A stretch of 64,000 nt of DNA from Streptomyces aureocirculatus (GCF_000720475.1 NZ_JOAP01000039.1:4033-68032), one strand, 5' to 3'. Shown: positions 27,387 to 36,550, counted from the stretch's first letter. The notes: generated by a model from the sequence alone, not told the origin. Numbers and translations: made by a program.

Positions 27387-27510
27387 TCCCGTTGGCGGCG
27401 TTTTCGGCGCCGTACGGGATACCCGCAGTCTGCGGAACGGGTGACGAGACTTGCCTTATGCCGTTAATTCGGGCATTTGGGCTACGGTAGATGAGATTGT
27501 CTGACGGACA

Positions 27511-27549
27511 GATCTGATGGACGGATCTGATGGACGGATCTGACGGGCA
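27511..27549 (+). repeat. 13-bp tandem repeats before the DPM-like gene
   Basis: GATCTGATGGACG occurs at 27511-27523 and 27524-27536, followed by the variant GATCTGACGGGCA at 27537-27549 and a truncated GATCGG. A related GATTGTCTGACGGACA precedes them. The array lies 50-90 bases before the start of the glycosyltransferase, where the promoter or leader is expected. Confidence 0.85.
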
Positions 27550-27601
27550 GATCGGTATCGAACCGTCGGCGTGGACGCCGGGAAGGTCGCAGGGTAGGCC
27601 G

Positions 27602-28456
27602 ATGACAGAAGCAAGTCCGCCGACCGCGGCGGAGCGCGCGGCCCAGGTGCTCGGCGCCGGACGACTGCCCGCGGAGTGGGCCGCCACACCGCTGACCGTG
27701 GTCATGCCGACGTACAACGAGGCGGGGAACCTGCCCGGCATGGCCGACGCGCTGCTCGCCCTCGGGCTGCCGGGCCTGAGCCTGCTCGTCGTCGACGACT
27801 CCAGCCCCGACGGCACCGGCGAACTCGCCGAGGACTGCGCCCGGCGCCACCAGGAGACCACGGGCCACCGCCGCATGAGCGTGCTGCACCGCACCGAGAA
27901 GGACGGCCTCGGCCGGGCCTACGCAGCGGGCATGGCCAAGGCCGTCCAGGACGGCGCGCGCTACGTCCTGCAGATGGACGCCGACGGCAGCCACCCCGTG
28001 GAGAAGGTCGCCGAACTGCTCGGCGTCGCGCTCGCCACGGACGCCGGGGTCGTCGTCGGCAGCCGGTACGTGCAGGGCGGCACCCTCTCCGAAGCCTGGG
28101 GCGCCCACCGCAAGCTCCTCTCCCGCTGGGCCAACGCCTACGCGGGCACCATCCTCGGCACCCGCGTCCGCGACATCACCGGCGGCTTCAATCTGTGGCG
28201 TGCCGACGCCGTGCACGCCGTGGACCTCGCGAGCATCGACAGCGCGGGCTACAGCTTCCAGGTCGAGATGAAGTACCGCGCGCTGCGCCACGGCTTCGAC
28301 GTCATGGAGGTCCCGATCCACTTCGAGGACCGCACCGTCGGCGAGTCCAAGATGAACCTGATGGTGCAACTGGAGTCCGTCGTCATGCCGTGGAAGCTGC
28401 GGGTACGTGCGGCGCAGGGTGCCCGCGGGGGCTCCGGGGCGGGGTCGTCCGTATGA
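27602..28456 (+). CDS. DPM-like polyprenyl-phosphate glycosyltransferase (GT2)
   Basis: A 284-residue family 2 glycosyltransferase of the dolichol-phosphate mannosyltransferase type. It shows LTVVMPTYNEAGNLPGMADALL, VVDDSSPDGTGELAE, the metal-binding DAD in LQMDADGSHPVEKV (near residue 125), GSRYVQGGT and ITGGFNLWRADAV. It has no C-terminal membrane helices. The expected product is a lipid-phosphate sugar. The ATG at 27602 starts the conserved part; an upstream ATG at 27530 would add 24 residues with repeats in them. The stop overlaps the GtrA start as ATGA, so substrate and flippase-like partner are made together. Confidence 0.9.
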   Translation: MTEASPPTAAERAAQVLGAGRLPAEWAATPLTVVMPTYNEAGNLPGMADALLALGLPGLSLLVVDDSSPDGTGELAEDCARRHQETTGHRRMSVLHRTEKDGLGRAYAAGMAKAVQDGARYVLQMDADGSHPVEKVAELLGVALATDAGVVVGSRYVQGGTLSEAWGAHRKLLSRWANAYAGTILGTRVRDITGGFNLWRADAVHAVDLASIDSAGYSFQVEMKYRALRHGFDVMEVPIHFEDRTVGESKMNLMVQLESVVMPWKLRVRAAQGARGGSGAGSSV

Positions 28457-28989
28457 CGAGCGGCACACTGCACGAGGCACGGGCCGCCGCCCCCGGCACC
28501 GCCCCCGGCGTCGCCGTGCCGGACGTGGCGGCTCCGGTGGCCGTACCCCGCTTCCCCCTGGCCAAGCTGCGCCGCCTCTGCCTGGAGGTCGTCAAGTTCG
28601 GGGTCGTCGGCGGCAGCGGGGTCGCCGTCAACCTCGTCGTCTTCAACCTGCTCCTGCACGGCCTCGGCTCACGGCCCATGACGGCCACCGTCCTCGCGAG
28701 CTGCGTCGCCATGGGCACCAACTACCTCGGGTTCCGCTTCTTCGCCTACCGGGACCGCGCCTCGCGCAGCAAACGGCAGATCGCCCTGTTCTTCGCCTTC
28801 AGCGGCATCGGTGTGCTGATGGAGAGCCTGCTGTTCTACGCCGCCTACCACGGGGCAGGGCTGAGCGGGCCGCTCGGCTCGAACATCGCGAAGGCTCAGT
28901 CCATCGTGCTCGCCTCCGCGTTCCGCTTCCTGGTGTACCGGACGTGGGTGTTCAAGGACCGTGCCCACCATGACGCGCGGCGGCCGTAG
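28453..28989 (+). CDS. GtrA-family membrane protein
   Basis: A 178-residue protein with four predicted membrane helices: VVKFGVVGGSGVAVNLVVFNLLL, MTATVLASCVAMGTNYLGFRFF, IALFFAFSGIGVLMESLLFYAAY and AKAQSIVLASAFRFLVYRTWVF. The last carries the typical GtrA ending (F-R-F-hydrophobic-Y-R-x-W-V-F). GtrA proteins are thought to flip or present polyprenyl-phosphate sugars at the membrane. A Pro/Ala-rich cytoplasmic tail of 35 residues precedes the first helix. It is coupled by overlaps both to the DPM-like gene before and the membrane protein after. Confidence 0.9.
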   Translation: MTSGTLHEARAAAPGTAPGVAVPDVAAPVAVPRFPLAKLRRLCLEVVKFGVVGGSGVAVNLVVFNLLLHGLGSRPMTATVLASCVAMGTNYLGFRFFAYRDRASRSKRQIALFFAFSGIGVLMESLLFYAAYHGAGLSGPLGSNIAKAQSIVLASAFRFLVYRTWVFKDRAHHDARRP

Positions 28990-30553
28990 CGGGAGCGACG
29001 CGCCGCCGGGGCACATAGGGGCGTCGGCCGCCGCGGCCGTCGCCGTCCTTCTCCTCCTCGCCGTCGTCGTCCGGCTGCCCTGGGCCGGTGACCTCGGCAT
29101 CCACGCGGCGACGCTGGAGCGCCTGCGGCACGACCCGCTGCACCCCGGCGACCCCCTCGTCGACGCCGACGTGCCCAGCCCCTACTACTCCCCGTGGACG
29201 GTCCTCCTCGGCTGCCTCGCCAAGGCGACCGGCCTCGGCGTCTTCGCCGTCCTGCGGTTCGCGGCCCTTGCGGGCCTCGCCCTCCTCCTCACCGGCATCC
29301 GGCGCTTCGTCCGCACCCTGACCCCGCACCGGGCGGCCGTGCCCCTCGCCCTCCTCTGCGTCCTCTTCCTCTGGGGCCCGTCCCTCTTCGCGTGGAGCGG
29401 ATTCCTCGGCCTGAACTCGCTGGCCCTGACGGTCTCGTACCCGAGTACGTTCGCCCTGGGCCTCGCCTTCCACCTCTGGGCGTGCCTGCGCGAGGCCCTC
29501 CGGGCGGACACGGCGGGCCCCGCGGTGTTCCTCGCCCTGGGGGCGCTGTGGGCGGTCGTCCTCCTGACCCACCAGTTCACCGGCGTGGTCGCTTCCCTCG
29601 GCGCGCTCGCGCTGCTGCTCGGCGCGCGACCGTGGCCGCGCCGCGCGACGCTGCTTCGGCTCGGCGCCGGTCTCGCCCTCGGCCTCGCGCTGCTCGCCGC
29701 CTGGCCCTACTACCCCTTCTTCGACCTCTTCGGCGCCGGCGGCGGCCTGGAGGAGATCCACCGCGCCCTCTACCGCGACCTCCCGGCCCGCTTCGGCCTC
29801 GCCCTCGTCGGCGTGGCCGCACTGGCTCTCCGCTTCCGCCGCGACCGCCGCGACCCCCTCGTCCTCTTCTTCGCCCTCGGCGCGCTGGTCTTCGCCGCGG
29901 GGGGCCTGAGCGGCCACTACTCCTGGGGCCGGGTGCTACCGGCGGCGCTGCTGCCCGCGCAGATCGCGGCGGGGGTGGAGGCGGCGGGCCTGGCGGCGGT
30001 ACGCGGGGGCCGCGTCGGGCGGGCCCTGGCCGCCGCGTCCGCGGGGACCCTGACCCTGGCCCTCGCGGTCGGCGCGTGGACGCAGGCGGGCACGCTCGGC
30101 TACGTCCTTCCCCGGGCTGCGCTCCCTGCCGCCGTCGCCGCGAAGTACCGCCCGCCGTGGCCCGGTCACCGCTGGATCACCCCGCATGTGCGCTACGGCG
30201 ACGTGGTTCTGGCCAAGACGTTCCCGGCCCGCCGGCTCCCGGCCTACGGCGCGTACACCGTGGCGCCCGGCTACCCGGACTTCTTTCTCCCCGACGAGGA
30301 CGCGCGCGCCGCCGCTGTACGCCGCTACTTCGCGCCGAAGACGCCGCGCGCCGGGCGACTGGAGGTGCTGCGCCGGTACGGGGTGCGGTGGGTCGTGGCG
30401 TACCGCTCCGACGGCGGCCTGCCCGGCTCCGACCCCGCGCTGCGCAAGGTGGCGACCGGGCCCAGGGGGCAGGTGCTGTACGAGGTGCTGAGTCCGTCGG
30501 GCGGGGGCGGGGCGGGGCGCGCGGCGGCGGCAGAGGCACAGGGGCGGACATGA
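28970..30553 (+). CDS. Polytopic membrane protein, GT-C glycosyltransferase-like
   Basis: A 527-residue protein with ten or more hydrophobic segments and a soluble C-terminal part (from about residue 395). Between the first two helices is a large outer loop (DLGIHAATLERLRHDPLHPGDPLVDADVPSPYYSPWTVLLG), the arrangement of GT-C enzymes that use polyprenyl-phosphate sugars. It is clearly paralogous to the product of 47000-48661. Shared blocks are YYSPW/YYSPY, LLTGI-RFVR-LTP, SGFLGLNS/SGYLGLMS, YPSTF and GHYSWGR/GHYTYGR. The ATG at 28970 was chosen over a GTG at 28961 because AAGGA is then better placed. It overlaps gtrA by 20 bases, so it belongs to the DPM-GtrA unit. The substrate is not known. 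Confidence 0.75.
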   Translation: MTRGGRSGSDAPPGHIGASAAAAVAVLLLLAVVVRLPWAGDLGIHAATLERLRHDPLHPGDPLVDADVPSPYYSPWTVLLGCLAKATGLGVFAVLRFAALAGLALLLTGIRRFVRTLTPHRAAVPLALLCVLFLWGPSLFAWSGFLGLNSLALTVSYPSTFALGLAFHLWACLREALRADTAGPAVFLALGALWAVVLLTHQFTGVVASLGALALLLGARPWPRRATLLRLGAGLALGLALLAAWPYYPFFDLFGAGGGLEEIHRALYRDLPARFGLALVGVAALALRFRRDRRDPLVLFFALGALVFAAGGLSGHYSWGRVLPAALLPAQIAAGVEAAGLAAVRGGRVGRALAAASAGTLTLALAVGAWTQAGTLGYVLPRAALPAAVAAKYRPPWPGHRWITPHVRYGDVVLAKTFPARRLPAYGAYTVAPGYPDFFLPDEDARAAAVRRYFAPKTPRAGRLEVLRRYGVRWVVAYRSDGGLPGSDPALRKVATGPRGQVLYEVLSPSGGGGAGRAAAAEAQGRT

Positions 30554-30586
30554 ACTCACGGGCGGGATCGCGCCGCCGGGGACGAT

Positions 30587-30634
30587 GTGCCGGTGCCGGT
30601 GCCGGTGCCGGTGCCGGTGCCGGTGCCGGTGCCC
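30587..30634. repeat. GTGCCG hexanucleotide repeat
   Basis: Seven perfect GTGCCG units plus one GTGCCC lie between two converging genes (stops at 30553 and 30645). No coding role is apparent. Confidence 0.95.
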
Positions 30635-30644
30635 GTGTCCGCGG

Positions 30645-32330
30645 TCAGCGCAGCACGCTCCCCACCAGGCGCGCCGCCCTGCGCACGCGTGAGCCCTGCT
30701 CCCCGGCCACCCGGCGGGCCAGGGGCCCAAGGACGCGGGACGTCACGCCCACCGGGGCCCAGGTGAGCTGGAGGCGGCCCGCGCCGCGGCCCTCCGGTTC
30801 CGCCGTCACCCGGTGCGGGGCCGTGCCCGAGCGGTAGGGGACGCGGGCCGTGAGGCGGGGGAAGGCAAGGGGGGCGAGGAGTATGCCGCTGTTGCGCAGG
30901 CGGCCGTCGGTGAGCTGGATCAGCGGGTGGCGGGTGCCCGCGAAGCCGTCCGGCGGGACGGGGGCCCGGGAGAGGTCGAGGACGGCCTCGCCCTCGTAGA
31001 CGCCGGGGCGTACCGGGTCGAGCCGGAAGCGGGTCGTCAGACGGCGGCGGCCCGGCGCCACGACGAGGCTCGCCACCTGCGGGCCCATAGGAAGCCTGCG
31101 GCCGGGGTCGTAGGTGCGGACCGTCAGAGCGAGGGCGGCTCCGGGGGCCGGTTCGAGGCGCGTGATCTCGTGCCGGAACTGCGCGCTCGGGAACGGCCGG
31201 GAGTCCAGACCGAGATCGGTGAGGTCGAGTTCGCGCCGGGCGGCGGGCGTGGCGGGTACTCGCGCGCCCCAGTAGACCCGCCCGTCGGCGTCCTCGGCCA
31301 GGGCGCGCGGCCCCACCCCGTGCCCGAGCCCCCGCGCCGCCACCTGCGCCTCGTCCAGGCGTCCGTCCCGTACCAGTTGCAGGACGACCCGTTCCGCTCG
31401 CGGCAGCCGCGCGTACGCGTCCTCGGAGAGGCCCGCCAGATAGGGGTTCACGATGTCGGCGAAGCCGCGCAGCCAGGTCTCGTCACGGAAGGGCAGGTCG
31501 CCCGCGTACATCCGGAAGTCGTGCTTGAGGAACTTGTAGTCCTTGGCGTCGCGCAGGCTCTGGTGGCCGCTCTGCTCCAGGAACGCGTCGATCAGGCCCT
31601 GCACGTGCACCCGGTCGCGTACATTGCTCAGCTTGTGCCGCTGGTTGGAGATGGACGCCGCCTCCGCCGCGCCGTACGGCTCTATGTACCAGCGGTACAC
31701 CGGTTCGGGGATGACCGTGAACGCCTTCGCCAGGCAGTACGCCTGGGCCGAGAAGAGCTGGTCCTCGTAGTGGATGCCTTCGGGGAAGCGCAGCGCGTGG
31801 TCGTCGAGGAAGGACTTCCGGTACATCTTGCTCGTCGCCAAGTGCTCGAAGAGCAGGGCGGGTTCGGCTTCGATGCCCGCCACCGTGCGGTGTTCGGCGA
31901 CCAGGTGGGGCATCCACGTCGAGGTGCGGCCGGTGTCGACCCGTACCCGTTCCACCGCGCCCATCACGAAGTCGACCGGGCGTTCGCCGTGGGCGGCGAG
32001 GAGTGACTCCACCGCCCGCTCCGGGAGTTCGTCGTCGCTGTCCAGGAACATCAGAAACGGGGCGCGCGCGATGTCGATCGCGCGGTTGCGCGGGGCGCTG
32101 CAGCCGCCGCTGTTCCGCGGCAGGCGGAGGTAGGTGACGCGGTCGTCGCGGGCGGCGAGCTCCCGTGCCACCCGGGGGGTGGCGTCCGTGGAGTGGTCGT
32201 CGCTGATGACGATCTCGATGTTCGGGTGGGACTGGCGCTGGAGCGAGGCCACGGCGCGCGGGAGGCGCTCGGCGTCGTTGTGGACGATGACGGTGACCGT
32301 CACATCGGGGGACGCGGGGGCGGGCGTCAT
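30645..32330 (-). CDS. Family 2 glycosyltransferase with beta-rich C-terminal domain
   Basis: A 561-residue protein. Residues 1-230 are a GT-A fold with VTVTVIVHNDAERLPRAV, the nucleotide-binding SDDHSTDATP, NSGGCSAPRNRAID and the metal-binding DSDD at residues 97-100. MYRKSFLDDHALRFPEGIHYED marks the acceptor side. The C-terminal 250 residues have the alternating strand pattern of the carbohydrate- or polymer-associated domains also seen in the products of 45210-46847 and 48658-52101. It follows the polymerase-like gene with an ATGA overlap, so the pair probably works on one glycopolymer. The donor sugar cannot be deduced. Confidence 0.88.
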   Translation of the reverse strand: MTPAPASPDVTVTVIVHNDAERLPRAVASLQRQSHPNIEIVISDDHSTDATPRVARELAARDDRVTYLRLPRNSGGCSAPRNRAIDIARAPFLMFLDSDDELPERAVESLLAAHGERPVDFVMGAVERVRVDTGRTSTWMPHLVAEHRTVAGIEAEPALLFEHLATSKMYRKSFLDDHALRFPEGIHYEDQLFSAQAYCLAKAFTVIPEPVYRWYIEPYGAAEAASISNQRHKLSNVRDRVHVQGLIDAFLEQSGHQSLRDAKDYKFLKHDFRMYAGDLPFRDETWLRGFADIVNPYLAGLSEDAYARLPRAERVVLQLVRDGRLDEAQVAARGLGHGVGPRALAEDADGRVYWGARVPATPAARRELDLTDLGLDSRPFPSAQFRHEITRLEPAPGAALALTVRTYDPGRRLPMGPQVASLVVAPGRRRLTTRFRLDPVRPGVYEGEAVLDLSRAPVPPDGFAGTRHPLIQLTDGRLRNSGILLAPLAFPRLTARVPYRSGTAPHRVTAEPEGRGAGRLQLTWAPVGVTSRVLGPLARRVAGEQGSRVRRAARLVGSVLR

Positions 32331-34651
32331 CGGGTGGCCTCCTGCGGGGTGGGGGCGGGTGTCCGCCCGTCCAGCGGGGTGACGGGCGGCAGTGAATCCT
32401 CGGGCTCGCCGAGGAACACCCGGCGGACGACGCGCTCGGCGGCCCGCCCGTCGTCGAACTCGCAGAAGCGCCGCCGGAACGCCGCCCGCGCCTTCGCCGC
32501 CGCCCCGTCCCGCCAGGCGTCACAGGTGAGGATCCGGGTCAGTTCCTCCTGTGTACGGGCCACCGGTCCTGGCGCCTGTGACGGCAGGTCGAAGTAGACG
32601 CCGCGCGTCTTCGCGTACGTCTCCCAGTCGTCGGCGTAGATCACGATCGGGCGGTCCAGGTTGGCGTAGTCGAACATGATGGAGGAGTAGTCCGTGATCA
32701 GCGCGTCAGCCGCGAGGGCGAGGTCCTCCACCGGGTCGTACGTGGACACGTCGACGATGCGGCCGGAACGGCGCAGGCTCGGCAGGGGCGAGGCCGCGCC
32801 GCCGTAGAAGTAGTGGCCCCGCACCAGGAGCACGGTGTCCTCGCCGAGCCGGTCGGCGAGTGTCGCCAGGTCCAGGCGCGGCGTCCACGTCGCCTCGTAG
32901 TCGCGGTGCGTGGGCGCGTACAGCAGGGCGCGCTTGCCGGGGGCGATGCCGAGGCGCTCGCGGACCGCGCGGACGTCCGCGGCCGTCGCCGTGTAGTACA
33001 CGTCGTTGCGCGGGTAGCCGTGGTCGAGCTCCACGTAGCGGGACTGGTAGGCGCGCTGCCACATCTGCGTGGAGTGGCTGTTGGACGAGACGCTGTAGTC
33101 CCAGCGGTCGACGCGTGCGAGCAGGTCGTGGAAGTTCAGGCCCTTGGCCGCCGCCGGGTAGTCGAGCTGGTCGAGGCCCATGCGCTTCAGGGGGGTGCCG
33201 TGGTGCGTCTGGAGGTGCACGGCGTCGGGACGCTTGACCACCGCGTTGGGGAAGTTGGCGTTGTTCACCAGGTACTTGGCCGTCGCGAGGACCCGCCAGT
33301 AGCGGCGCGTTCCCGGTACGACGTGGTCGGTGCCCGGCGGCAGCAGCGGCACGTTGTCGGCGGCGACGATCCACACCTGGTGGATGTGCGGGGCGAGTTC
33401 GGCGAGCTTCGCGGCGACGGCGGCCGGGTTGCAGGCGACGCCCCGGTCCCAGTACGCGGAGAACACGGCCAGGTTCGGGTCGATCGGACGTTTCAGGTCC
33501 TGGTGGTACTGAAGGTCACGGACCTTCCTGCCCACCGTCCGCCGGCTCCCCCTGACCGCCGAGCGCACCGTGCGGCGCCGCTGGTTCGCCGCCTGGAACA
33601 CGCGGTACTTGGTGTACGCGTTCTCCTCCAGGAGGCGGCGGCGCATCCCTTCCAGGCCGCCGGGGCGCCGGTACCCGGGCGGCCGGAATTCCACCGCGGC
33701 CCGGGCGGCGCGGGCGAAGAACTCCCGCGCGGTGTCATCGGGCAGGGGCGCGCGGGCCACGGTGCGCAGGCTCGCGGTGACCATCGCGGCGTACAGCACG
33801 GCGCGCGGACCGGGGCCCGCGTCGTGCTCGGCGGCGAGGCGGAGCAGCCGCTCGTAGGTGTCGAGGAGCGCGAAGTGGTCGTCGGCCGTGACCGGCGGCA
33901 GGCTCTGCGCCCGCAACTGCCGGTCCTCCAGGGCCGCCTGGTCCAGGGCCGCGATCCGTCCCGCGGTGAGCAGCAGCGCGTACGCCGTGAACAGCTCGTC
34001 GTCCGTGGCGAGGCCCGCCCGCTGCCGGGACCGCCAGAAGTCCGCCCGTACGACGTGGGTGCCGAGCAGCGGTGTCACCTTCAGCAGGTCCGGGCAGTCC
34101 CCGAGGGACACCTCGCGGCGGCCCGGCTCGGCGAGGAAGCCGCCGTCGGGGCTCGGCATGCGGGAGTGCCGCCAGGTGGAGCGGACGTGATCGGTGAGCA
34201 GGACGTCCACTTCTTGCGGGGCGGCGGTTTCTTGCGGGGGCGCAGATTCTTGAGGGGCCGTAGATTCCGGCGGGGCCGCCATTTCCTGCGAGGCCACAGC
34301 CTCCTTCGAGGCCACAGCCTCCTGCGAGGCCGCCGTCTCCCGGAAGGCGGCCACCCGCTCGGCGACCGCCCGTGCCGCGAGCGCGGGGACGCTGTCCTTG
34401 CTGTGCACGAACTGAAGCCAGCGCCCCGTCGCCCGGTCCGCGCCCGCCGCGCGGGCCGTGCCGTCCGCGGTGCCGTCGGGCAGCGCGACGAGGGTGACGT
34501 ACGGGTGCCGTTCCGCGGCCTGGCGGGCGGAGTCGCCGACGGCCGCGACGACGACCTCCACCGCGGGCGCGGCGTCCGCGAGGGCCGCGAGGCTCTCCGC
34601 GAGGTGCCCCTGTACGTTGCGGCCGTACACCACGACGCTCAGCTCCGGCAT
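32327..34651 (-). CDS. CDP-glycerol-type polymerase fused to a degenerate GT2 domain
   Basis: A 774-residue two-domain protein. The C-terminal part (about 390-760) is a TagF-like CDP-glycerol:poly(glycerophosphate) glycerophosphotransferase, with LQTHHGTPLKRMG (catalytic His), GYPRNDVYY, LLYAPTHRDYE and ALITDYSSIMFDYA. The N-terminal part looks like a GT2 fold (ELSVVVYGRNVQGHLAESLAAL). Where active enzymes have D-S-D-D it reads HSKDS, so it is probably not an active sugar transferase. Between them is a stretch of eight-residue Gln/Glu/Ala repeats (SQEAVASKEAVASQE). The ATG at 34651 has GGAG upstream. It is the first gene of a two-gene minus-strand unit. Confidence 0.87.
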   Translation of the reverse strand: MPELSVVVYGRNVQGHLAESLAALADAAPAVEVVVAAVGDSARQAAERHPYVTLVALPDGTADGTARAAGADRATGRWLQFVHSKDSVPALAARAVAERVAAFRETAASQEAVASKEAVASQEMAAPPESTAPQESAPPQETAAPQEVDVLLTDHVRSTWRHSRMPSPDGGFLAEPGRREVSLGDCPDLLKVTPLLGTHVVRADFWRSRQRAGLATDDELFTAYALLLTAGRIAALDQAALEDRQLRAQSLPPVTADDHFALLDTYERLLRLAAEHDAGPGPRAVLYAAMVTASLRTVARAPLPDDTAREFFARAARAAVEFRPPGYRRPGGLEGMRRRLLEENAYTKYRVFQAANQRRRTVRSAVRGSRRTVGRKVRDLQYHQDLKRPIDPNLAVFSAYWDRGVACNPAAVAAKLAELAPHIHQVWIVAADNVPLLPPGTDHVVPGTRRYWRVLATAKYLVNNANFPNAVVKRPDAVHLQTHHGTPLKRMGLDQLDYPAAAKGLNFHDLLARVDRWDYSVSSNSHSTQMWQRAYQSRYVELDHGYPRNDVYYTATAADVRAVRERLGIAPGKRALLYAPTHRDYEATWTPRLDLATLADRLGEDTVLLVRGHYFYGGAASPLPSLRRSGRIVDVSTYDPVEDLALAADALITDYSSIMFDYANLDRPIVIYADDWETYAKTRGVYFDLPSQAPGPVARTQEELTRILTCDAWRDGAAAKARAAFRRRFCEFDDGRAAERVVRRVFLGEPEDSLPPVTPLDGRTPAPTPQEATR

Positions 34652-34726
34652 CCCTGCTCCAGCCTCTCTGCTGCCTCTGTCGTCGGCTCGGCCGTCGGCT
34701 CTGCCAACGCTGCTAAACGCTCCCAT

Positions 34727-34756
34727 AGTGTAAGGATCTGCTTATTGGCGCGACAA
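34727..34756 (-). promoter_or_regulatory. Probable promoter of the polymerase operon
   Basis: On the minus strand TTGTCG (34756-34751) and TACACT (34732-34727) are separated by 18 bases, a good fit to the housekeeping consensus of streptomycetes. Transcription would start near 34720, leaving a leader of roughly 70 bases before the ATG at 34651. This argues against the longer reading frame that begins at 34726. Confidence 0.6.
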
Positions 34757-34770
34757 AAGGGGCAAGGATC

Positions 34771-35598
34771 TCAGCTCCTGCCGCCGGTGAACCGCTCGTA
34801 CTCCTTCATGACCTCCGCCGTCGGGCCGTCCAGGCGCAGCTCCCCGTGTTCCAGCCACAGCACGCGGTCGCAGGTGTCCCGGATCGACTTGTTGTTGTGG
34901 CTGACGAGGAAGACCGTCCCCGCGCGCTCGCGCAGCGCGCGGACGCGGGCCTGGGAGCGCTGCTGGAAGGCGCGGTCGCCGGTGGCCAGGGCCTCGTCGA
35001 TCAGCAGGACGTCGTGGTCCTTGGCGGCACCGATGGAGAAGCGCAGGCGCGCGGCCATGCCGGAGGAGTAGGTGCGCATCGGCAGCGAGCTGAAGTCGCC
35101 CTTGTCGTCGATCCCGGAGAAGTCGACGATGCCCGCGCCGCGCTCCCGGGTCTCCTCGCGGGACATCCCCATCGCGAGGCAGCCGAGCCGGACGTTGCGC
35201 TCGCCGGTGAGGTCGTTCATCAGGGCCGCGTTGACGCCGAGCAGCGAGGGCTGCCCCTCGGTGTAGATCCGGCCGCGCTCGACCGGCAGCAGGCCCGCGA
35301 CCGCCTTCAGGAGCGTGGACTTGCCGGAGCCGTTGGTGCCGACGAGCCCGATGGCCTCGCCGCGCAGGGCGGTGAAGGACACCCCGCGGACGGCGTGCAC
35401 CGTACGCACCCCGGCCTCCGCGCCGCCCCGGCGCCGCAGGACGCGGCCGAGGGCCGCGGTCGCCGCGCCCCGGGCGGTGGCCGCGCCGGAGCCGTGCACG
35501 CGGTACACGATGTCGACGGCGTCGACGACGACGGTCGGCGCGGGGGGCTCGTGCGTGCGGGGCGTGCTCGCCCCCGGGGTCGCGTCAGCCGCGGCCAT
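34771..35598 (-). CDS. tagH: Glycopolymer ABC exporter ATP-binding protein, TagH/Wzt type
   Basis: A 275-residue ATPase of the teichoic acid/O-antigen exporter group. Walker A is [18 protein letters not shown], the signature is TYSSGMAARLRFSIG, Walker B is DVLLIDEALATGD and the switch His is in LVSHNNKSI. YRVHGSG near the N-terminus and LGVNAALMNDLTGERNVRLG are typical of TagH. There is no C-terminal carbohydrate-recognition domain. The ATG overlaps the permease gene by 14 bases and has GGAGGAG upstream. Together with the permease it should move an undecaprenyl-linked polymer across the membrane. Confidence 0.93.
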   Translation of the reverse strand: MAAADATPGASTPRTHEPPAPTVVVDAVDIVYRVHGSGAATARGAATAALGRVLRRRGGAEAGVRTVHAVRGVSFTALRGEAIGLVGTNGSGKSTLLKAVAGLLPVERGRIYTEGQPSLLGVNAALMNDLTGERNVRLGCLAMGMSREETRERGAGIVDFSGIDDKGDFSSLPMRTYSSGMAARLRFSIGAAKDHDVLLIDEALATGDRAFQQRSQARVRALRERAGTVFLVSHNNKSIRDTCDRVLWLEHGELRLDGPTAEVMKEYERFTGGRS

Positions 35599-36496
35599 AT
35601 GTCTCCTCCGCCTTCCAGAAGTAGAGGAATCCGCCCACCCCCGCGATCAGCGCCCAGCCCGTGGCCCACGCCCACACGTGCGGCGGGAGCCGGTCGGCGT
35701 GGAAGCTGTCGATGAGCGCGAACCGCATGAGGTCGATGTAGACGGCCGCCGGGTTGGCCTCAAGGAGCACGGTGACCGCGCGCGGCAGATCCCTGTCGGC
35801 CAGGACCTTGTCGATGCTCCACATCACCCCGGACGCGTACATCCAGGTCCGCAGCACGAACGGCATCAACTGCGCGATGTCAGGCGTCCTCGCGCCGAGG
35901 CGGGCGAGGGCGAGCGCGAGGCCCGCGTTGAAGACGAACTGCAGGGTGAGCGCGGGCAGGACCAGGAGCCAGGAGGCGCTGGGCGGCACCCCGAAGCAGA
36001 GCAGGATCGCGAGCAGCGCGCCCAGCGAGAACAGGAGCTGCTGGAGCTGTTGCAGGCAGTACGAGATCGGCAGCGCGGCCCGCGGGAAGTGCAGGGCGCG
36101 CACCAGACCGAGGCTGCCGGAGACGGCGCGGGTGCCCGCGAGGGCGGACTGCTGCGTGAAGGTGAACACGAAGACGCCCGTGACCAGGAACGGCACATAG
36201 TCCGGCACGTCGTGCTTGGTGTCCATCAGGACGCCGAAGATGAAGTAGTAGACGGCCGCGTTGAGCAGCGGTGTCAGCACCTGCCAGAGCTGGCCGAGCT
36301 TCGCCCGGCTGTACTGGGCGGTGAGCTTGGCCGTGGCGAACGCGGTGATGAAGTGGCGCCGCCGCCACAGTTCGCGCACATAGGCGGGCAGGGAGGGGCG
36401 GGCGCCGCTGACGGTCAGGCCGTGGCGGGCGGCGAGGGCCGCCGCGGACTCCGCCGGCGGCTCCGCCGTGGGCGGTTTGTCGAGTACGAGGGTCAC
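35585..36496 (-). CDS. tagG: Glycopolymer ABC exporter permease, TagG/Wzm type
   Basis: A 303-residue ABC-2 permease. A cytoplasmic N-terminus with ARHGLTVSGARPSLPAYVRELWRRRHFI is followed by six membrane segments; KLGQLWQVLTPLLNAAVYYFIFGVLM and DYVPFLVTGVFVFTFTQQSALAG are typical of TagG from streptomycetes. The GTG at 36496 with GGAAG about nine bases upstream is preferred; a GTG at 36550 would add 18 residues and lies inside the repeated operator region. It is the first gene of the tagGH pair and is divergent from the TetR-family gene. Confidence 0.92.
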   Translation of the reverse strand: MTLVLDKPPTAEPPAESAAALAARHGLTVSGARPSLPAYVRELWRRRHFITAFATAKLTAQYSRAKLGQLWQVLTPLLNAAVYYFIFGVLMDTKHDVPDYVPFLVTGVFVFTFTQQSALAGTRAVSGSLGLVRALHFPRAALPISYCLQQLQQLLFSLGALLAILLCFGVPPSASWLLVLPALTLQFVFNAGLALALARLGARTPDIAQLMPFVLRTWMYASGVMWSIDKVLADRDLPRAVTVLLEANPAAVYIDLMRFALIDSFHADRLPPHVWAWATGWALIAGVGGFLYFWKAEETYGRG

Positions 36497-36550
36497 GGCC
36501 GTTGCTTCCGCTCGGGGACGTGGGAGGGCGGCGGCACGGTGCGATGTCAC

